From assembly GCA_017620975.1 (NCBI GenBank), contig JAGAUD010000012.1, positions 33,315 to 97,314 of the forward strand: a stretch of 64,000 nt of DNA, written 5' to 3'. A program made the translations under genes and the position numbers. Below are positions 53,947 through 62,817 of the stretch, piece after piece (position 1 is the first letter of the stretch; each line of letters opens with the position of its first letter). The notes under the pieces are model-generated. The model was not told the DNA's origin. It searched no databases and saw only the letters and a list, made by a program, of their open reading frames with translations. This stretch comes from Lachnospiraceae bacterium. Its GTDB lineage: Bacteria > Bacillota_A > Clostridia > Lachnospirales > Lachnospiraceae.

Positions 53947-55692
53947 CTACGACAGCTGCGTAATCCCGCAGATATCCGAATCAATCATTAAAGAATAATT
54001 GGTATAATATACCACAAATCCCGGCTTGGCAGCATTGGGCTTCTTAATATGCTTCTTCTGAATATAGTCGATTTCTACTTTATCCTGCCCACGTCCCTTA
54101 GAATAATAGGCAGCCAGCCGTCCGGCTTCCTCGAAGGTCCTGTCGGGCAGCTCCTCAGCCCCTTCCGTCTTCACCACAACGTGAGACCCCGGCATGCCTT
54201 TTGCATGGAACCACCAATCATTACCGGTAGCGAACTTAAAGGTCAGTTCATCATTCTGATAATTATTTTTTCCCACATAAATATGAAATCCGTCACTGCT
54301 CACATAATGGAACGGTTTGCTTGTCACTTTGGCTTTCTTGGTACCACTCTTTCGTTTGATATAACCACTCTCAGTCAATTCCTCTTTGATTTCCACCAGA
54401 TCTTCCTCAAGCAGTGCAATATCCAGCGAAGCACTGATAGATTCCAGATGATTAATCTCCTCCTTTACCTGTTCGGTCAGTTCGGTCAATGCTTCATAGG
54501 TACGCTTCATCTTACTATATTTATCGAAATACTTCTTGGCATTTTCCTGCGGAGTCATAGTAGGATCCAGCGGAATCGTGATCATCTCATTGGTATAGTA
54601 ATTAAGCGCTTCCATGGATTTGCTGCCCGGCTCGATATTGTAACCGTAAGTGTTCAAAAGCTCGCCGTAAATACGATAAGTATCCCGTTTCTCCGTATCC
54701 TTCATCTGTCTGCGCTGCAGGTCATACTTTTTCACATTACGTTCTAAGGCGGTCTGCACGATACGGCGCAGATCAGAAGATTTCTGACGAATCCGTGTCA
54801 AAGTATTCTTCTCCGCATAATAAGCTTCCAAAAGCGCAGACATGGATTCATAAGCTACAATTCTATCATTCCCGTGCGTATACATAGTCAGCGGAAACGC
54901 CGCAAACTCCACCGGCTGAGATCCCGTATAAGCAATATTCGGCGCAAAATTTCCACTTTTAATCGCCATTACCATCCTATCAAAAGCACCATACAACGCT
55001 TGATACTGTAGTTCACTCAGCGCAGCAGTAGGCAGTTCCCCATCAATCCCTGCTTCATAACACACTTCCTGTGCCAGAATAGGAGAGATACCCGTATAAC
55101 CGGAATAAACTGCCTTAAAAGCCGCCATAGGCCGTGAAGCCAGCGCCCGCCGAAATTCTTCAAAAGTCGTCTCCAGAGCATTCAACTTATCCTGCGTGTG
55201 TGCCACAAAATAAGGCTTCCCCGGCAGAACCTCCCTGACACTGCTCACCAGCCCCGAAACATGCTTAATACTATCCATAATCATACCATCTTCATTACAA
55301 AAGATAATATTACTATGCTTCCCCATAATCTCCACAACCAGCCGCTTCCGCTTCAGATCCCCCATCTCATCCAAATGCTCCACATCAATATGAATAATTC
55401 TCTCAAGCCCCGGCTGGGAAATATCCACGATCCTCCCATTCTGCAGATGCTTCCTCAGCAACATACAAAACCCCGGCGCAGTCATAGGACTGGGCTTATT
55501 CGTATCCGTCAGATAAATCAAAGGCAGCGAAGCCCCCGCCGAAATAAACACCCTCCTCTGCCCATTCCCCGTTTTCACCGTCAAAATCAACTCATCCCCT
55601 TCCGGCTGCGCAATCTTATAAACCCTCCCCCCCAGGAGCTCCCCCTTCATCTCTTTCACCACATTCGCAATCGTAATCCCATCAAACGCCAT
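53947..55692 (-). CDS. rqcH: Ribosome quality-control factor RqcH (NFACT family)
   Basis: This 581-residue NFACT protein acts on stalled 50S subunits and adds C-terminal alanine tails. NFACT-N is at about 1-170 (MAFDGITIANVVKEM, FCMLLRKHLQNG), a helix-hairpin-helix near 180-260, a coiled coil near 290-430 (LTEQVKEEINHLESI), and NFACT-R near 445-560 (IYVGKNNYQNDELTFKF, HAKGMPGSHVVVKT). The Asp-Arg pair of Bacillus RqcH (D97/R98), needed for function, appears here as Glu97-Arg98. The first about 270 codons show extreme G/T-ended codon use on the coding strand, unlike the 3' half. Fibronectin-binding protein A is an older name for this family. Confidence 0.93.
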   Translation of the reverse strand: MAFDGITIANVVKEMKGELLGGRVYKIAQPEGDELILTVKTGNGQRRVFISAGASLPLIYLTDTNKPSPMTAPGFCMLLRKHLQNGRIVDISQPGLERIIHIDVEHLDEMGDLKRKRLVVEIMGKHSNIIFCNEDGMIMDSIKHVSGLVSSVREVLPGKPYFVAHTQDKLNALETTFEEFRRALASRPMAAFKAVYSGYTGISPILAQEVCYEAGIDGELPTAALSELQYQALYGAFDRMVMAIKSGNFAPNIAYTGSQPVEFAAFPLTMYTHGNDRIVAYESMSALLEAYYAEKNTLTRIRQKSSDLRRIVQTALERNVKKYDLQRRQMKDTEKRDTYRIYGELLNTYGYNIEPGSKSMEALNYYTNEMITIPLDPTMTPQENAKKYFDKYSKMKRTYEALTELTEQVKEEINHLESISASLDIALLEEDLVEIKEELTESGYIKRKSGTKKAKVTSKPFHYVSSDGFHIYVGKNNYQNDELTFKFATGNDWWFHAKGMPGSHVVVKTEGAEELPDRTFEEAGRLAAYYSKGRGQDKVEIDYIQKKHIKKPNAAKPGFVVYYTNYSLMIDSDICGITQLS

Positions 55693-55725
55693 ATTTTTAT
55701 TACCTCTATAATTTTTTCTGTATAA

Positions 55726-55792
55726 TTCGCTGCGTTTTTAACGGAGCGAAAGCGTGTCTGGATTTGACCCCCTGGTGCCCGGACGCAGCCCT
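55726..55792 (+). repeat. Hairpin element, copy 1 (TTCGCT-N13-AGCGAAAGCGTGTCTG)
   Basis: TTCGCT (55726-55731) and AGCGAA (55745-55750) form a hairpin whose inner part CGTT-TTT-AACG also pairs. This is followed by AGCGTGTCTG to 55760. The 17-mer at 55744-55760 recurs exactly at 63438-63454, with the same TTCGCT 13 bases before AGCGAA. GCGAAAGC (in both) is known to form an unusually stable DNA mini-hairpin. GTGTCTGG pairs with CCGGACGC further on (about 55753-55791). Confidence 0.7.
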
Positions 55793-55928
55793 TAGTTGTC
55801 TATCCATAACCTGCAACAACAGTATACCAGATTACACAGAAAAAAGGAACCCCTCTTGACGGTCGGCAAAAGTTATCATATAATAAGAAGAAGTGTAAAC
55901 AGCAGTCTGTCTTAAGATTGGAGCACAT

Positions 55929-56807
55929 ATGATAAAGAGTATGACAGGATTCGGCAGAAGTGAAGTTGCCGAGAATAACCGCAAATTCACGGTGGAGATG
56001 AAGTCTGTGAACCACCGGTATCTGGACGTCAACATTAAGATGCCCAAGAAGCTTAATTTTTTTGAATCTTCTATCCGTACGGAGCTGAAGAAGTATATTT
56101 CCAGAGGAAAGGTGGACATCTTCATTACTTATGAAGATTTCAGCGAGAGCAATACCACGGTGCGTTACAATCGTGATGTGGCTGCGGAATATCTGAAGTA
56201 TCTGGATCAGATGGCTGAGGAGTTCCGGCTGGATAATGATGTGAGAGTATCCACGTTGTCCAAATATCCGGAAGTCTTTACCATGGAAGAGCAGACCATG
56301 GATGAGGAGGAACTGTGGAAATCCCTGCAGAAAGCTGTGGATGAGGCAGCAGAAGGCTTTGTTCAGACCAGAGTCGTGGAAGGTGAACACTTAAAGGATG
56401 ACCTGATCGAGAAGTTGGATGGCATGCTGAAACTGGTGGATTTCATCACAGAAAGGTCGCCTCAGATTCTGGAAGAGTACCATAACAAACTGGTTGAGAA
56501 AGTAAAAGAGCTTTTGGAAGATACTAAGATTGATGAGGGCAGGCTTTTGACAGAAGTGGCAATTATGGCTGACAGGGTCTGTGTAGATGAAGAGCTGGTA
56601 CGTTTAAGAAGTCACATTGAGACGACGAAAAATACACTGAAAGAGGGCGGAAGTATCGGCAGAAAGCTTGATTTTATTGCCCAGGAGATGAACAGAGAGG
56701 CCAATACGATTTTGTCTAAGGCCAATGATTTGGCAGTTTCCAATTGTGCCATAGAGCTTAAGACCGAGATCGAAAAGGTCAGAGAGCAGATCCAGAATAT
56801 TGAATAG
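55929..56807 (+). CDS. yicC: YicC/YloC family endoribonuclease-like protein
   Basis: This 292-residue protein has the YicC N-terminal domain (MIKSMTGFGRSE, VEMKSVNHRYLDVNIKMPK) and a C-terminal DUF1732 domain (SHIETTKNTLKEGGSIGRKLDFIAQEMNREANTI). YicC/YloC has ribonuclease activity in vitro in enteric bacteria. It opens a tight cluster: remA starts 13 bases after its stop. Order yicC-remA-gmk-rpoZ is conserved in Bacillota. Confidence 0.93.
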   Translation: MIKSMTGFGRSEVAENNRKFTVEMKSVNHRYLDVNIKMPKKLNFFESSIRTELKKYISRGKVDIFITYEDFSESNTTVRYNRDVAAEYLKYLDQMAEEFRLDNDVRVSTLSKYPEVFTMEEQTMDEEELWKSLQKAVDEAAEGFVQTRVVEGEHLKDDLIEKLDGMLKLVDFITERSPQILEEYHNKLVEKVKELLEDTKIDEGRLLTEVAIMADRVCVDEELVRLRSHIETTKNTLKEGGSIGRKLDFIAQEMNREANTILSKANDLAVSNCAIELKTEIEKVREQIQNIE

Positions 56808-56820
56808 GAAGGAACCTGAC

Positions 56821-57120
56821 ATGAATAAACTGATTCATATCGGATTCGGCAATATGGTGAATACCTCCAAGATTATTGCCATTGTCAGTCCTGACTCTGC
56901 ACCGGTAAAGCGTATGGTGCAGAATGCGAAAGAGAAGGGGATGGCTATTGATGCAACCCAGGGACGTAAGACCAAGGCAGTTCTGGTAATGGAGAACAGC
57001 CAGATTGTGTTGTCGGCACTTTTGCCGGAGACTATAACAGGCAGAGCCATGTCCGAGCCGGAAAGTGCATCAGGGAAGATCCAACCTGAACTAAGAGAGG
57101 AGAATGCAGATGAAGCATAA
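56821..57120 (+). CDS. remA: Extracellular matrix regulator RemA (DUF370)
   Basis: This 99-residue protein starts at ATG 56821 after GGAAGGA. It reads KLIHIGFGNMVNTSKIIAIVSPDSAPVKRM, DATQGRKTKAVLVMENSQIVLSALLPETI. In Bacillus RemA is a DNA-binding activator of biofilm matrix genes. The C-terminal about 20 residues are an extra low-complexity tail. It overlaps gmk by 11 bases. Confidence 0.92.
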   Translation: MNKLIHIGFGNMVNTSKIIAIVSPDSAPVKRMVQNAKEKGMAIDATQGRKTKAVLVMENSQIVLSALLPETITGRAMSEPESASGKIQPELREENADEA

Positions 57121-57745
57121 GGGAATTCTGATTGTTGTATCCGGTTTTTCCGGAGCAGGAAAAGGGACGTTGATGAAGCTTTTAATGCAGACTTATGATA
57201 ATTATGCCCTTTCGGTGTCCATGACCACGAGAAGTCCCAGGGAAGGAGAAGCAGACGGCGTACATTACTTTTTCTCTACAAAGGAACAGTTTGAAGACAA
57301 GATTGCGCAGGACGGCTTTATCGAATATGCCCGTTATTGCGACAATTATTATGGAACCCCCAGAAAATACGTGGAGGAACAGCTGGAAGCAGGCAAGGAT
57401 GTCATCCTGGAAATTGAGATTCAGGGGGCTTTGAAGGTAAAGGAGAAGTTCCCGGAGAGCCTGCTTTTATTTGTGACACCGCCCAATGCCAAAGAGTTGG
57501 AGCGCAGACTGGTGGGCAGAGGTACAGAGAGTAAAGAAGTGATCATTAAACGTCTGGCAAGGGCATATGAGGAATCAGAAGGCATAGAAGCCTATGATTA
57601 TATAGTAGTGAATGACAACCTGGAACGGTGTGTGGAGGAAATCAACGGTCTCGTTGAGGCAGCCCGTAAAGCACCCGTACGCAGAGAAACATTTATAAAA
57701 GAAATCAGAGAAGAACTCAAAGAGTTTTCGAAAGGAGCAGAATAA
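57110..57745 (+). CDS. gmk: Guanylate kinase
   Basis: This 211-residue P-loop kinase phosphorylates GMP to GDP. P-loop VSGFSGAGKGTLMKL (about 9-23), SVSMTTRSPREGEADGVHYFF (GMP-binding region) and EIEIQGALKVKE are present. ATG 57110 is placed 7 bases after AGAGGAG; ATG 57104 is too near. It shares 1 base with rpoZ (TAATG), so the pair is coupled. Confidence 0.96.
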   Translation: MKHKGILIVVSGFSGAGKGTLMKLLMQTYDNYALSVSMTTRSPREGEADGVHYFFSTKEQFEDKIAQDGFIEYARYCDNYYGTPRKYVEEQLEAGKDVILEIEIQGALKVKEKFPESLLLFVTPPNAKELERRLVGRGTESKEVIIKRLARAYEESEGIEAYDYIVVNDNLERCVEEINGLVEAARKAPVRRETFIKEIREELKEFSKGAE

Positions 57746-57984
57746 TGTTACATCCATCTTATTCCGATTTAATGAAAGTAGTAAACAGTGAGGTAGAGCC
57801 CGGTGAGGCTCCTGTTGTAAACAGCCGATATTCTATTGTTATGGCTACTGCAAAGAGAGCCAGACAGCTGATTGGCGGTGAAGAGGCTCTGGTACCTGAG
57901 AGAACCAACAAGCCTTTGTCTGTAGCAGTGGAAGAACTGAATCAGGGCAAGATTAAGATTCTTGGTGATGAGGAAGAAGCGTAA
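57745..57984 (+). CDS. rpoZ: DNA-directed RNA polymerase subunit omega
   Basis: This 79-residue omega subunit carries NSRYSIVMATAKRARQLIGGEE (about 26-47) and PLSVAVEELNQGKIKI. It stabilises beta-prime. Its start overlaps the gmk stop, the normal Bacillota arrangement. Confidence 0.95.
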   Translation: MLHPSYSDLMKVVNSEVEPGEAPVVNSRYSIVMATAKRARQLIGGEEALVPERTNKPLSVAVEELNQGKIKILGDEEEA

Positions 57985-57995
57985 CGTATTTCGGA

Positions 57996-58042
57996 CGCAG
58001 AGAGAAGCAGAAGCCGGTCAGTCCTGTTTCTGCTTCTTGTGC
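57996..58042 (+). terminator. Hairpin after rpoZ
   Basis: AGAAGCAGAA (58003-58012) / TTCTGCTTCT (58028-58037), extended by CGCA/TGCG. There is no long T-run, so termination may be partial. Confidence 0.5.
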
Positions 58043-58082
58043 GTATTACAGATAATACCTGTTTCAGGAAAGGATTGTGATT

Positions 58083-59420
58083 ATGAAAATATTGTTTGTT
58101 TCCCTTGGTTGTGATAAGAACCTTGTGGATTCTGAGATGATGCTGGGCATGCTTCGGGAGAAGGGCTACAGCTTCACGGATGATGAAACGGAAGCAGATA
58201 TTGTAGTGGTCAATACCTGTTGCTTTATCAATGATGCCAAGGAGGAGAGCATTAATACCTTATTGGAAATGGCTCAGCTTAAGGATGATGGGCAGATTCA
58301 GGCGCTCATTGCCGCCGGCTGTCTGGCCCAGCGCTACCGGGAGGAAATCCAGCAGGAGATTCCCCAGGTGGATGCCATTTTGGGAACCACGGCCATCGAT
58401 CAGATTGTAGCGACAGTAGAAGATGTCCTTGCAGGCAAGGGACAGAACCATTATCGGGATATCAATGCAGCTCCGGTCACCGGACACAAGAGGATTGTGA
58501 CTACCGGCGGGCATTTTGCCTATTTGAAAATAGCGGAGGGCTGCGATAAACACTGCACTTACTGCATTATTCCCAAAGTAAGGGGCAACTACCGCAGTGT
58601 TCCCATGGAGGAACTGATAAAAGAGGCCTCAGAACTGGCTGAAAATGGTGTCAGAGAGCTGATTCTGGTAGCTCAGGAGACTACACTTTATGGTGTGGAT
58701 CTGTACGGTCAGAAAATGCTGCCTAAGCTTTTACAGGAACTGGCTAAGATTAGCGGTATTTATTGGATCAGGATTCTTTACTGTTATCCGGAGGAGATTA
58801 CAGACGAATTGATAGAAGTGATTGCTTCGGAACCTAAGGTATGCCATTACCTGGACATTCCTATCCAGCATGCCAGCGACAGGATTCTGAAAAGAATGGG
58901 CAGAAGAACCGACAATGAGCAGCTAAGAAGCATTATCGCAAAGCTAAGAGAGGCGATTCCGGACATCTGTCTCAGGACTACCCTGATTACCGGCTTCCCC
59001 GGCGAGACGGAAGAAGACCATGAAGAGCTGATGAACTTTGTGGACGAGATGGAATTTGACAGGTTGGGAGTCTTTACCTATTCCCAGGAGGAGGATACAC
59101 CGGCGGCGATCATGCCGGATCAGATTGAGGAAGAGGTAAAGCAGCAGCGACAGGATGAGTTGATGGAGCTTCAGCAGGAGATTGCTTTTGAAAAAGCAGA
59201 AGATATGACGGGACGTGTATTGACCGTCATGGTAGAAGGCAAGATTGCCGATGAGGATGCCTATGTGACCAGAACATACCGTGATGCACCTAACGTAGAC
59301 GGCTATCTGTTTTTAAATACTACGGCCACATTGATGACCGGTGATTTTGTAGAAGTACTGGTAACAGACTCTAACGAATATGATCTGATTGGAGAGATTT
59401 ATCACGAGGAAGGAGAATGA
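58083..59420 (+). CDS. rimO: Ribosomal protein S12 methylthiotransferase RimO
   Basis: This 445-residue radical-SAM methylthiotransferase modifies an Asp of S12. An N-terminal UPF0004 domain reads KILFVSLGCDKNLVDSEMM with its cluster cysteines (VVNTCCFINDAKEES). The radical-SAM motif is CDKHCTYCIIPK (about 152-163), and a C-terminal TRAM domain ends the protein. ATG 58083 follows AGGAAAGGA; a GTG at 58077 is less well placed. It overlaps the pgsA ribosome site. Confidence 0.94.
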   Translation: MKILFVSLGCDKNLVDSEMMLGMLREKGYSFTDDETEADIVVVNTCCFINDAKEESINTLLEMAQLKDDGQIQALIAAGCLAQRYREEIQQEIPQVDAILGTTAIDQIVATVEDVLAGKGQNHYRDINAAPVTGHKRIVTTGGHFAYLKIAEGCDKHCTYCIIPKVRGNYRSVPMEELIKEASELAENGVRELILVAQETTLYGVDLYGQKMLPKLLQELAKISGIYWIRILYCYPEEITDELIEVIASEPKVCHYLDIPIQHASDRILKRMGRRTDNEQLRSIIAKLREAIPDICLRTTLITGFPGETEEDHEELMNFVDEMEFDRLGVFTYSQEEDTPAAIMPDQIEEEVKQQRQDELMELQQEIAFEKAEDMTGRVLTVMVEGKIADEDAYVTRTYRDAPNVDGYLFLNTTATLMTGDFVEVLVTDSNEYDLIGEIYHEEGE

Positions 59421-59422
59421 TT

Positions 59423-59995
59423 ATGAATCTGCCTAATAAATTAACTATTTTTCGGGTAATACTGATAGTACCCTTTGTGTTGCTGATGCTGGGAGGCTTC
59501 CATGAGTGGGGATGGTTTACGGCCATATTTGGTGGTATTATGGAGTATGTGGACTATATCGCACTGGTTATCTTCATTATTGCCAGCCTGACCGACCTGG
59601 TGGACGGTAAAATTGCCAGAAAGTACAATCTGGTGACCAATTTCGGTAAATTCATGGATCCCTTAGCGGATAAGCTTCTGGTATGTGCTGCGATGATCTG
59701 CCTGGTAGAGATGGGAAGAATTCCGGCATGGGTAGTTATCGTGATTATCAGCCGTGAATTCATTATCAGCGGTTTCAGACTGATAGCATCTGACAACGGT
59801 GTGGTGATTGCCGCCAATTACTGGGGCAAATTTAAAACTACTTTCCAGATGATTATGATCTGCCTGATGATTGCCAATATCTCTCAGATACAGATTCTGA
59901 CCGATATCATCATGTGGGTAGCACTGGCTCTGACTATTATTTCTTTGGTAGACTATATTTGGAAAAACAAAGCTGTTATGAAAGAGACGAAATAA
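59423..59995 (+). CDS. pgsA: CDP-diacylglycerol-glycerol-3-phosphate 3-phosphatidyltransferase
   Basis: This 190-residue CDP-alcohol phosphatidyltransferase makes phosphatidylglycerol phosphate in the membrane. The start NLPNKLTIFRVILIVP is typical, and the motif DLVDGKIARKYNLVTNFGKFMDPLADK (about 66-92) is the DG(X)2AR(X)8G(X)3D(X)3D active site. ATG 59423 follows GGAAGGAG and lies 2 bases after the rimO stop. Members have about six TM segments. Confidence 0.94.
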   Translation: MNLPNKLTIFRVILIVPFVLLMLGGFHEWGWFTAIFGGIMEYVDYIALVIFIIASLTDLVDGKIARKYNLVTNFGKFMDPLADKLLVCAAMICLVEMGRIPAWVVIVIISREFIISGFRLIASDNGVVIAANYWGKFKTTFQMIMICLMIANISQIQILTDIIMWVALALTIISLVDYIWKNKAVMKETK

Positions 59996-60042
59996 ATCAT
60001 TTAATAAAAGTTTATCAGAGTGTGTAAAAACGGGAGGACGAA

Positions 60043-61281
60043 ATGACTGTAGAAATTATCTGCGTTGGAACGGAATTATTGCTTGGGAATATTGTGAATA
60101 CAAATGCCGCTTATCTGGCACAAAAGTGTGCTGCAGCCGGTCTGTCATGCTACTATCAGTCCGTAGTAGGCGATAATGCCGAGCGATTAAAGGAAGCAAT
60201 CCGGACTGCTGTAAAGCGTTCGGATATCGTGATCCTTTCCGGCGGATTAGGGCCTACCGAAGATGATCTGACCAAAGAAACGGCAGCAGAGGTCATGGGA
60301 AAACAGCTTATTATGGATGAAGCCAGTAAAGAAGCCATTGCCGGATATTTTAAACAGAGAGGAATAGAAGCTACAGAAAACAACTGGAAGCAGGCCATGA
60401 TACCGGAAGATGCTATCGTGCTTGTAAATCATAACGGGACGGCTCCCGGAGTGATTATCCGGGAAGACAACACCCATGTGATTCTGTTGCCGGGGCCTCC
60501 CAATGAGTTGATTCCAATGTTTGAAGAAAGCGTAATGCCTTATCTGAATAAACTTGAGCCGGGGGTAATCTACTCTCAGACAGTCAAGCTTAGCGGTGTA
60601 TCGGAAAGTAAAGTTGAAACCATGATAGTAGACCTGATCGATGCGCAGATCAATCCTACCATAGCCACCTATGCCAAGACCGGTGAAGTCCATATCAGGG
60701 TGACGGCCAAGGCAGAAACGGAAAAAGAGGCGAAGAGGCTGATCAAACCCATGATAAAGGAACTGAAGAAGCGTTTTGGTAATGATATTTACAGTACCGA
60801 CGAAGATATCACCCTGGAAAAAGCAGTTGTGGATCTGCTCTTGGAGAAGGAATTGTCCGTGACCTGTGCGGAATCCTGCACAGGGGGTATGCTTTCGGCA
60901 AGACTGATCAATGTTCCGGGAGTTTCTGAAGTTTATAAGTGTGGTTTCGTGACTTACGCTAACAAGGCCAAGCGTAAGATTCTGGGTGTAGAGAAGGATA
61001 CGCTGCAAAAATACGGCGCAGTCAGTGCCCGGACCGCAGAGGAAATGGTTAAGGGCGCAGCTGAAAACTTTAAGGCTGATGTGGCAGTAGCTATAACCGG
61101 AATCGCAGGACCGGACGGCGGAACAAAGGAGAAACCCGTGGGGCTGGTATATATTGCCTGCAATGTCAAAGGAAAGATTACCGTGCAGGAATATCACTTT
61201 ATCGGAAACCGCATGAAAATCAGGGAGTCATCTGTTATGGCAGCCCTTACCCTTATGCGGAGATGTGTTTTGGAAAATTGA
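60043..61281 (+). CDS. cinA: CinA family nicotinamide-nucleotide amidase / competence protein
   Basis: This 412-residue protein has an N-terminal MoCF_biosynth/COG1058 domain (about 1-170; ICVGTELLLGNIVNTNAAYLA, LSGGLGPTEDDLTKE). A C-terminal NMN amidohydrolase domain (about 255-405; TCAESCTGGMLSARLINVPG, AVAITGIAGPDGGTKEKPVGL) completes it. The full two-domain CinA hydrolyses NMN and is co-expressed with recA in several Gram-positives. Here recA follows about 425 bases downstream. Length is typical. Confidence 0.94.
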   Translation: MTVEIICVGTELLLGNIVNTNAAYLAQKCAAAGLSCYYQSVVGDNAERLKEAIRTAVKRSDIVILSGGLGPTEDDLTKETAAEVMGKQLIMDEASKEAIAGYFKQRGIEATENNWKQAMIPEDAIVLVNHNGTAPGVIIREDNTHVILLPGPPNELIPMFEESVMPYLNKLEPGVIYSQTVKLSGVSESKVETMIVDLIDAQINPTIATYAKTGEVHIRVTAKAETEKEAKRLIKPMIKELKKRFGNDIYSTDEDITLEKAVVDLLLEKELSVTCAESCTGGMLSARLINVPGVSEVYKCGFVTYANKAKRKILGVEKDTLQKYGAVSARTAEEMVKGAAENFKADVAVAITGIAGPDGGTKEKPVGLVYIACNVKGKITVQEYHFIGNRMKIRESSVMAALTLMRRCVLEN

Positions 61282-61312
61282 AGAAAAGGGAAGGGCCGGA
61301 GGGAGGCACACA

Positions 61313-61364
61313 GGCACTGATTTGGAAGCAGTGTCTGTGTGCCTCTCTCTTTGTATAATTTTTC
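61313..61364 (+). terminator. Terminator after cinA
   Basis: A 17-bp stem with one mismatch (61313-61329 with 61339-61355) is followed by TCTCTTTGT. Confidence 0.8.
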
Positions 61365-61418
61365 TTGAGGTGGGTTGTCAGGGGGAGGGAAATGTGGTAG
61401 AGTTAAGAGGTCTGATAA

Positions 61419-61580
61419 CTTATCGTCTATGAAAGATATGAAACTGCAGAAGGGTTGAAGGATCAGGGGGCTTCAGCAGCATTTTATTCTGAGGGGAAAG
61501 TATCTGTCGTAAACCAATCCGGCATGTCGCCACAAGTTTCAGAAAAGAGAATGAAAATATTGGAGGAGGGATGCTTTTGA
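61419..61580 (+). pseudogene. Orphan C-terminal coding fragment between cinA and recA
   Basis: A 53-codon frame closed by stops on both sides reads YERYETAEGLKDQGASAAFY, SEGKVSVVNQSGMSPQVSEK, RMKILEEGCF. The composition is protein-like but there is no start codon with a ribosome site. It may be the tail of a deleted gene. I cannot assign a family. The 424-base gap between cinA and recA otherwise holds only the cinA terminator and the recA control region. Confidence 0.35.
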
Positions 61581-61633
61581 GGGTGGTTTAATGGACCTAA
61601 TAAGTGGTAATATGTAAATAATTCAAAAAAAGA

Positions 61634-61684
61634 TTGACAAATTCGAACAAATGTTTTATTCTTATAAGAACAGAACATTTGTTC
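61634..61684 (+). promoter_or_regulatory. recA promoter with two LexA (SOS) boxes
   Basis: TTGACA (61634-61639), a 17-bp spacer and TATTCT (61657-61662). CGAACAAATGTTTT (61644-61657) lies in the spacer and GAACATTTGTTC (61673-61684) covers the start of transcription. Both match the Gram-positive LexA site CGAACRNRYGTTCG, with one or two changes. Two operators would give tight repression. Confidence 0.85.
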
Positions 61685-61705
61685 CTTGAGAGAAGGAGAT
61701 TATAT

Positions 61706-62815
61706 ATGGAAAAAGATGAAAGACTGAAAGCATTGGATGCGGCGCTCAGCCAGATTGAGAAGCAGTATGGTAAGGGAGCGGTTATGAAACTGGGTGACCC
61801 GGCTGCGCAGATGAATGTAGAGACCATTCCGACAGGTTCCCTGAGCCTGGATATCGCTTTGGGGTTAGGTGGTATACCCAAGGGACGAATTGTAGAGATC
61901 TATGGACCGGAATCCAGTGGTAAGACCACAGTTACCCTCCACATGATTGCAGAGGTGCAGAAGCGTGGTGGTATTGCAGGATTTATCGATGCAGAACATG
62001 CACTGGATCCTGTATATGCTAAGAATATCGGAGTAGATATTGATAATCTGTATATTTCTCAGCCGGATAACGGAGAACAGGCGTTGGAGATTACTGAGAC
62101 CATGGTTCGTTCCGGCGCAATTGATATTATTGTAGTGGACTCTGTTGCAGCTTTGGTGCCCAAGGCCGAGATTGATGGCGATATGGGAGATTCACATGTG
62201 GGTCTGCAGGCAAGATTGATGTCTCAGGCACTCCGTAAGCTGACCGCAGTTATCAGTAAGTCCAATTGTACCGTTATCTTCATTAATCAGCTTCGTGAGA
62301 AAGTAGGTATTATGTTCGGTAATCCTGAGACTACCACAGGCGGTCGTGCGTTGAAGTTCTACTCTTCCGTACGTATGGATGTCAGAAGAATTGAGTCTCT
62401 GAAGCAGGGCGGTGAGGTGATCGGTAACCGTACCCGTGTAAAGGTAGTAAAGAATAAGATTGCACCGCCTTTTAAGGAGGCAGAATTCGATATCATGTTT
62501 GGTGAAGGCATCTCCACCGCAGGAGATATCCTGGATTTGGCAGCCAGCATTGATGTCATCATCAAATCCGGTGCATGGTACGCTTATGAAGGCAATAAGA
62601 TAGGTCAGGGACGTGAGAATGCAAAGCAGTATCTGAAAGATAATCCGGCAGTAATGGAAGAGGTTGAGAAGAAAGTAAGAGCACGTTTTGGTCTGGACGG
62701 AGCCGGCAAGCAGGCAGAAGAGGGAAGTGTTGCAGATAGTTCAGCAGAGAAAGCGGCAGATAAGCCGGTTGGCAGAACAACGGCAAGAGCCACTGACAAA
62801 AATACAGAGAAATAA
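61706..62815 (+). CDS. recA: Recombinase RecA
   Basis: This 369-residue RecA carries Walker A GPESSGKT (about 66-73), Walker [10 protein letters not shown], and the L1/L2 DNA-binding loops including [13 protein letters not shown]. The C-terminal about 40 residues are a Ser/Ala/Asp-rich tail. ATG 61706 follows AGAAGGAG; the open frame further upstream lies within the promoter. It is controlled by two SOS boxes. recX follows after 2 bases. Confidence 0.98.
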   Translation: MEKDERLKALDAALSQIEKQYGKGAVMKLGDPAAQMNVETIPTGSLSLDIALGLGGIPKGRIVEIYGPESSGKTTVTLHMIAEVQKRGGIAGFIDAEHALDPVYAKNIGVDIDNLYISQPDNGEQALEITETMVRSGAIDIIVVDSVAALVPKAEIDGDMGDSHVGLQARLMSQALRKLTAVISKSNCTVIFINQLREKVGIMFGNPETTTGGRALKFYSSVRMDVRRIESLKQGGEVIGNRTRVKVVKNKIAPPFKEAEFDIMFGEGISTAGDILDLAASIDVIIKSGAWYAYEGNKIGQGRENAKQYLKDNPAVMEEVEKKVRARFGLDGAGKQAEEGSVADSSAEKAADKPVGRTTARATDKNTEK

Positions 62816-62817
62816 TT

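Noticed and set aside
60247..61197. Open frame of 316 codons on - strand opposite cinA
   Set aside because: cinA carries all family motifs on the + strand; the - frame is Cys/His/Phe-rich shadow sequence.
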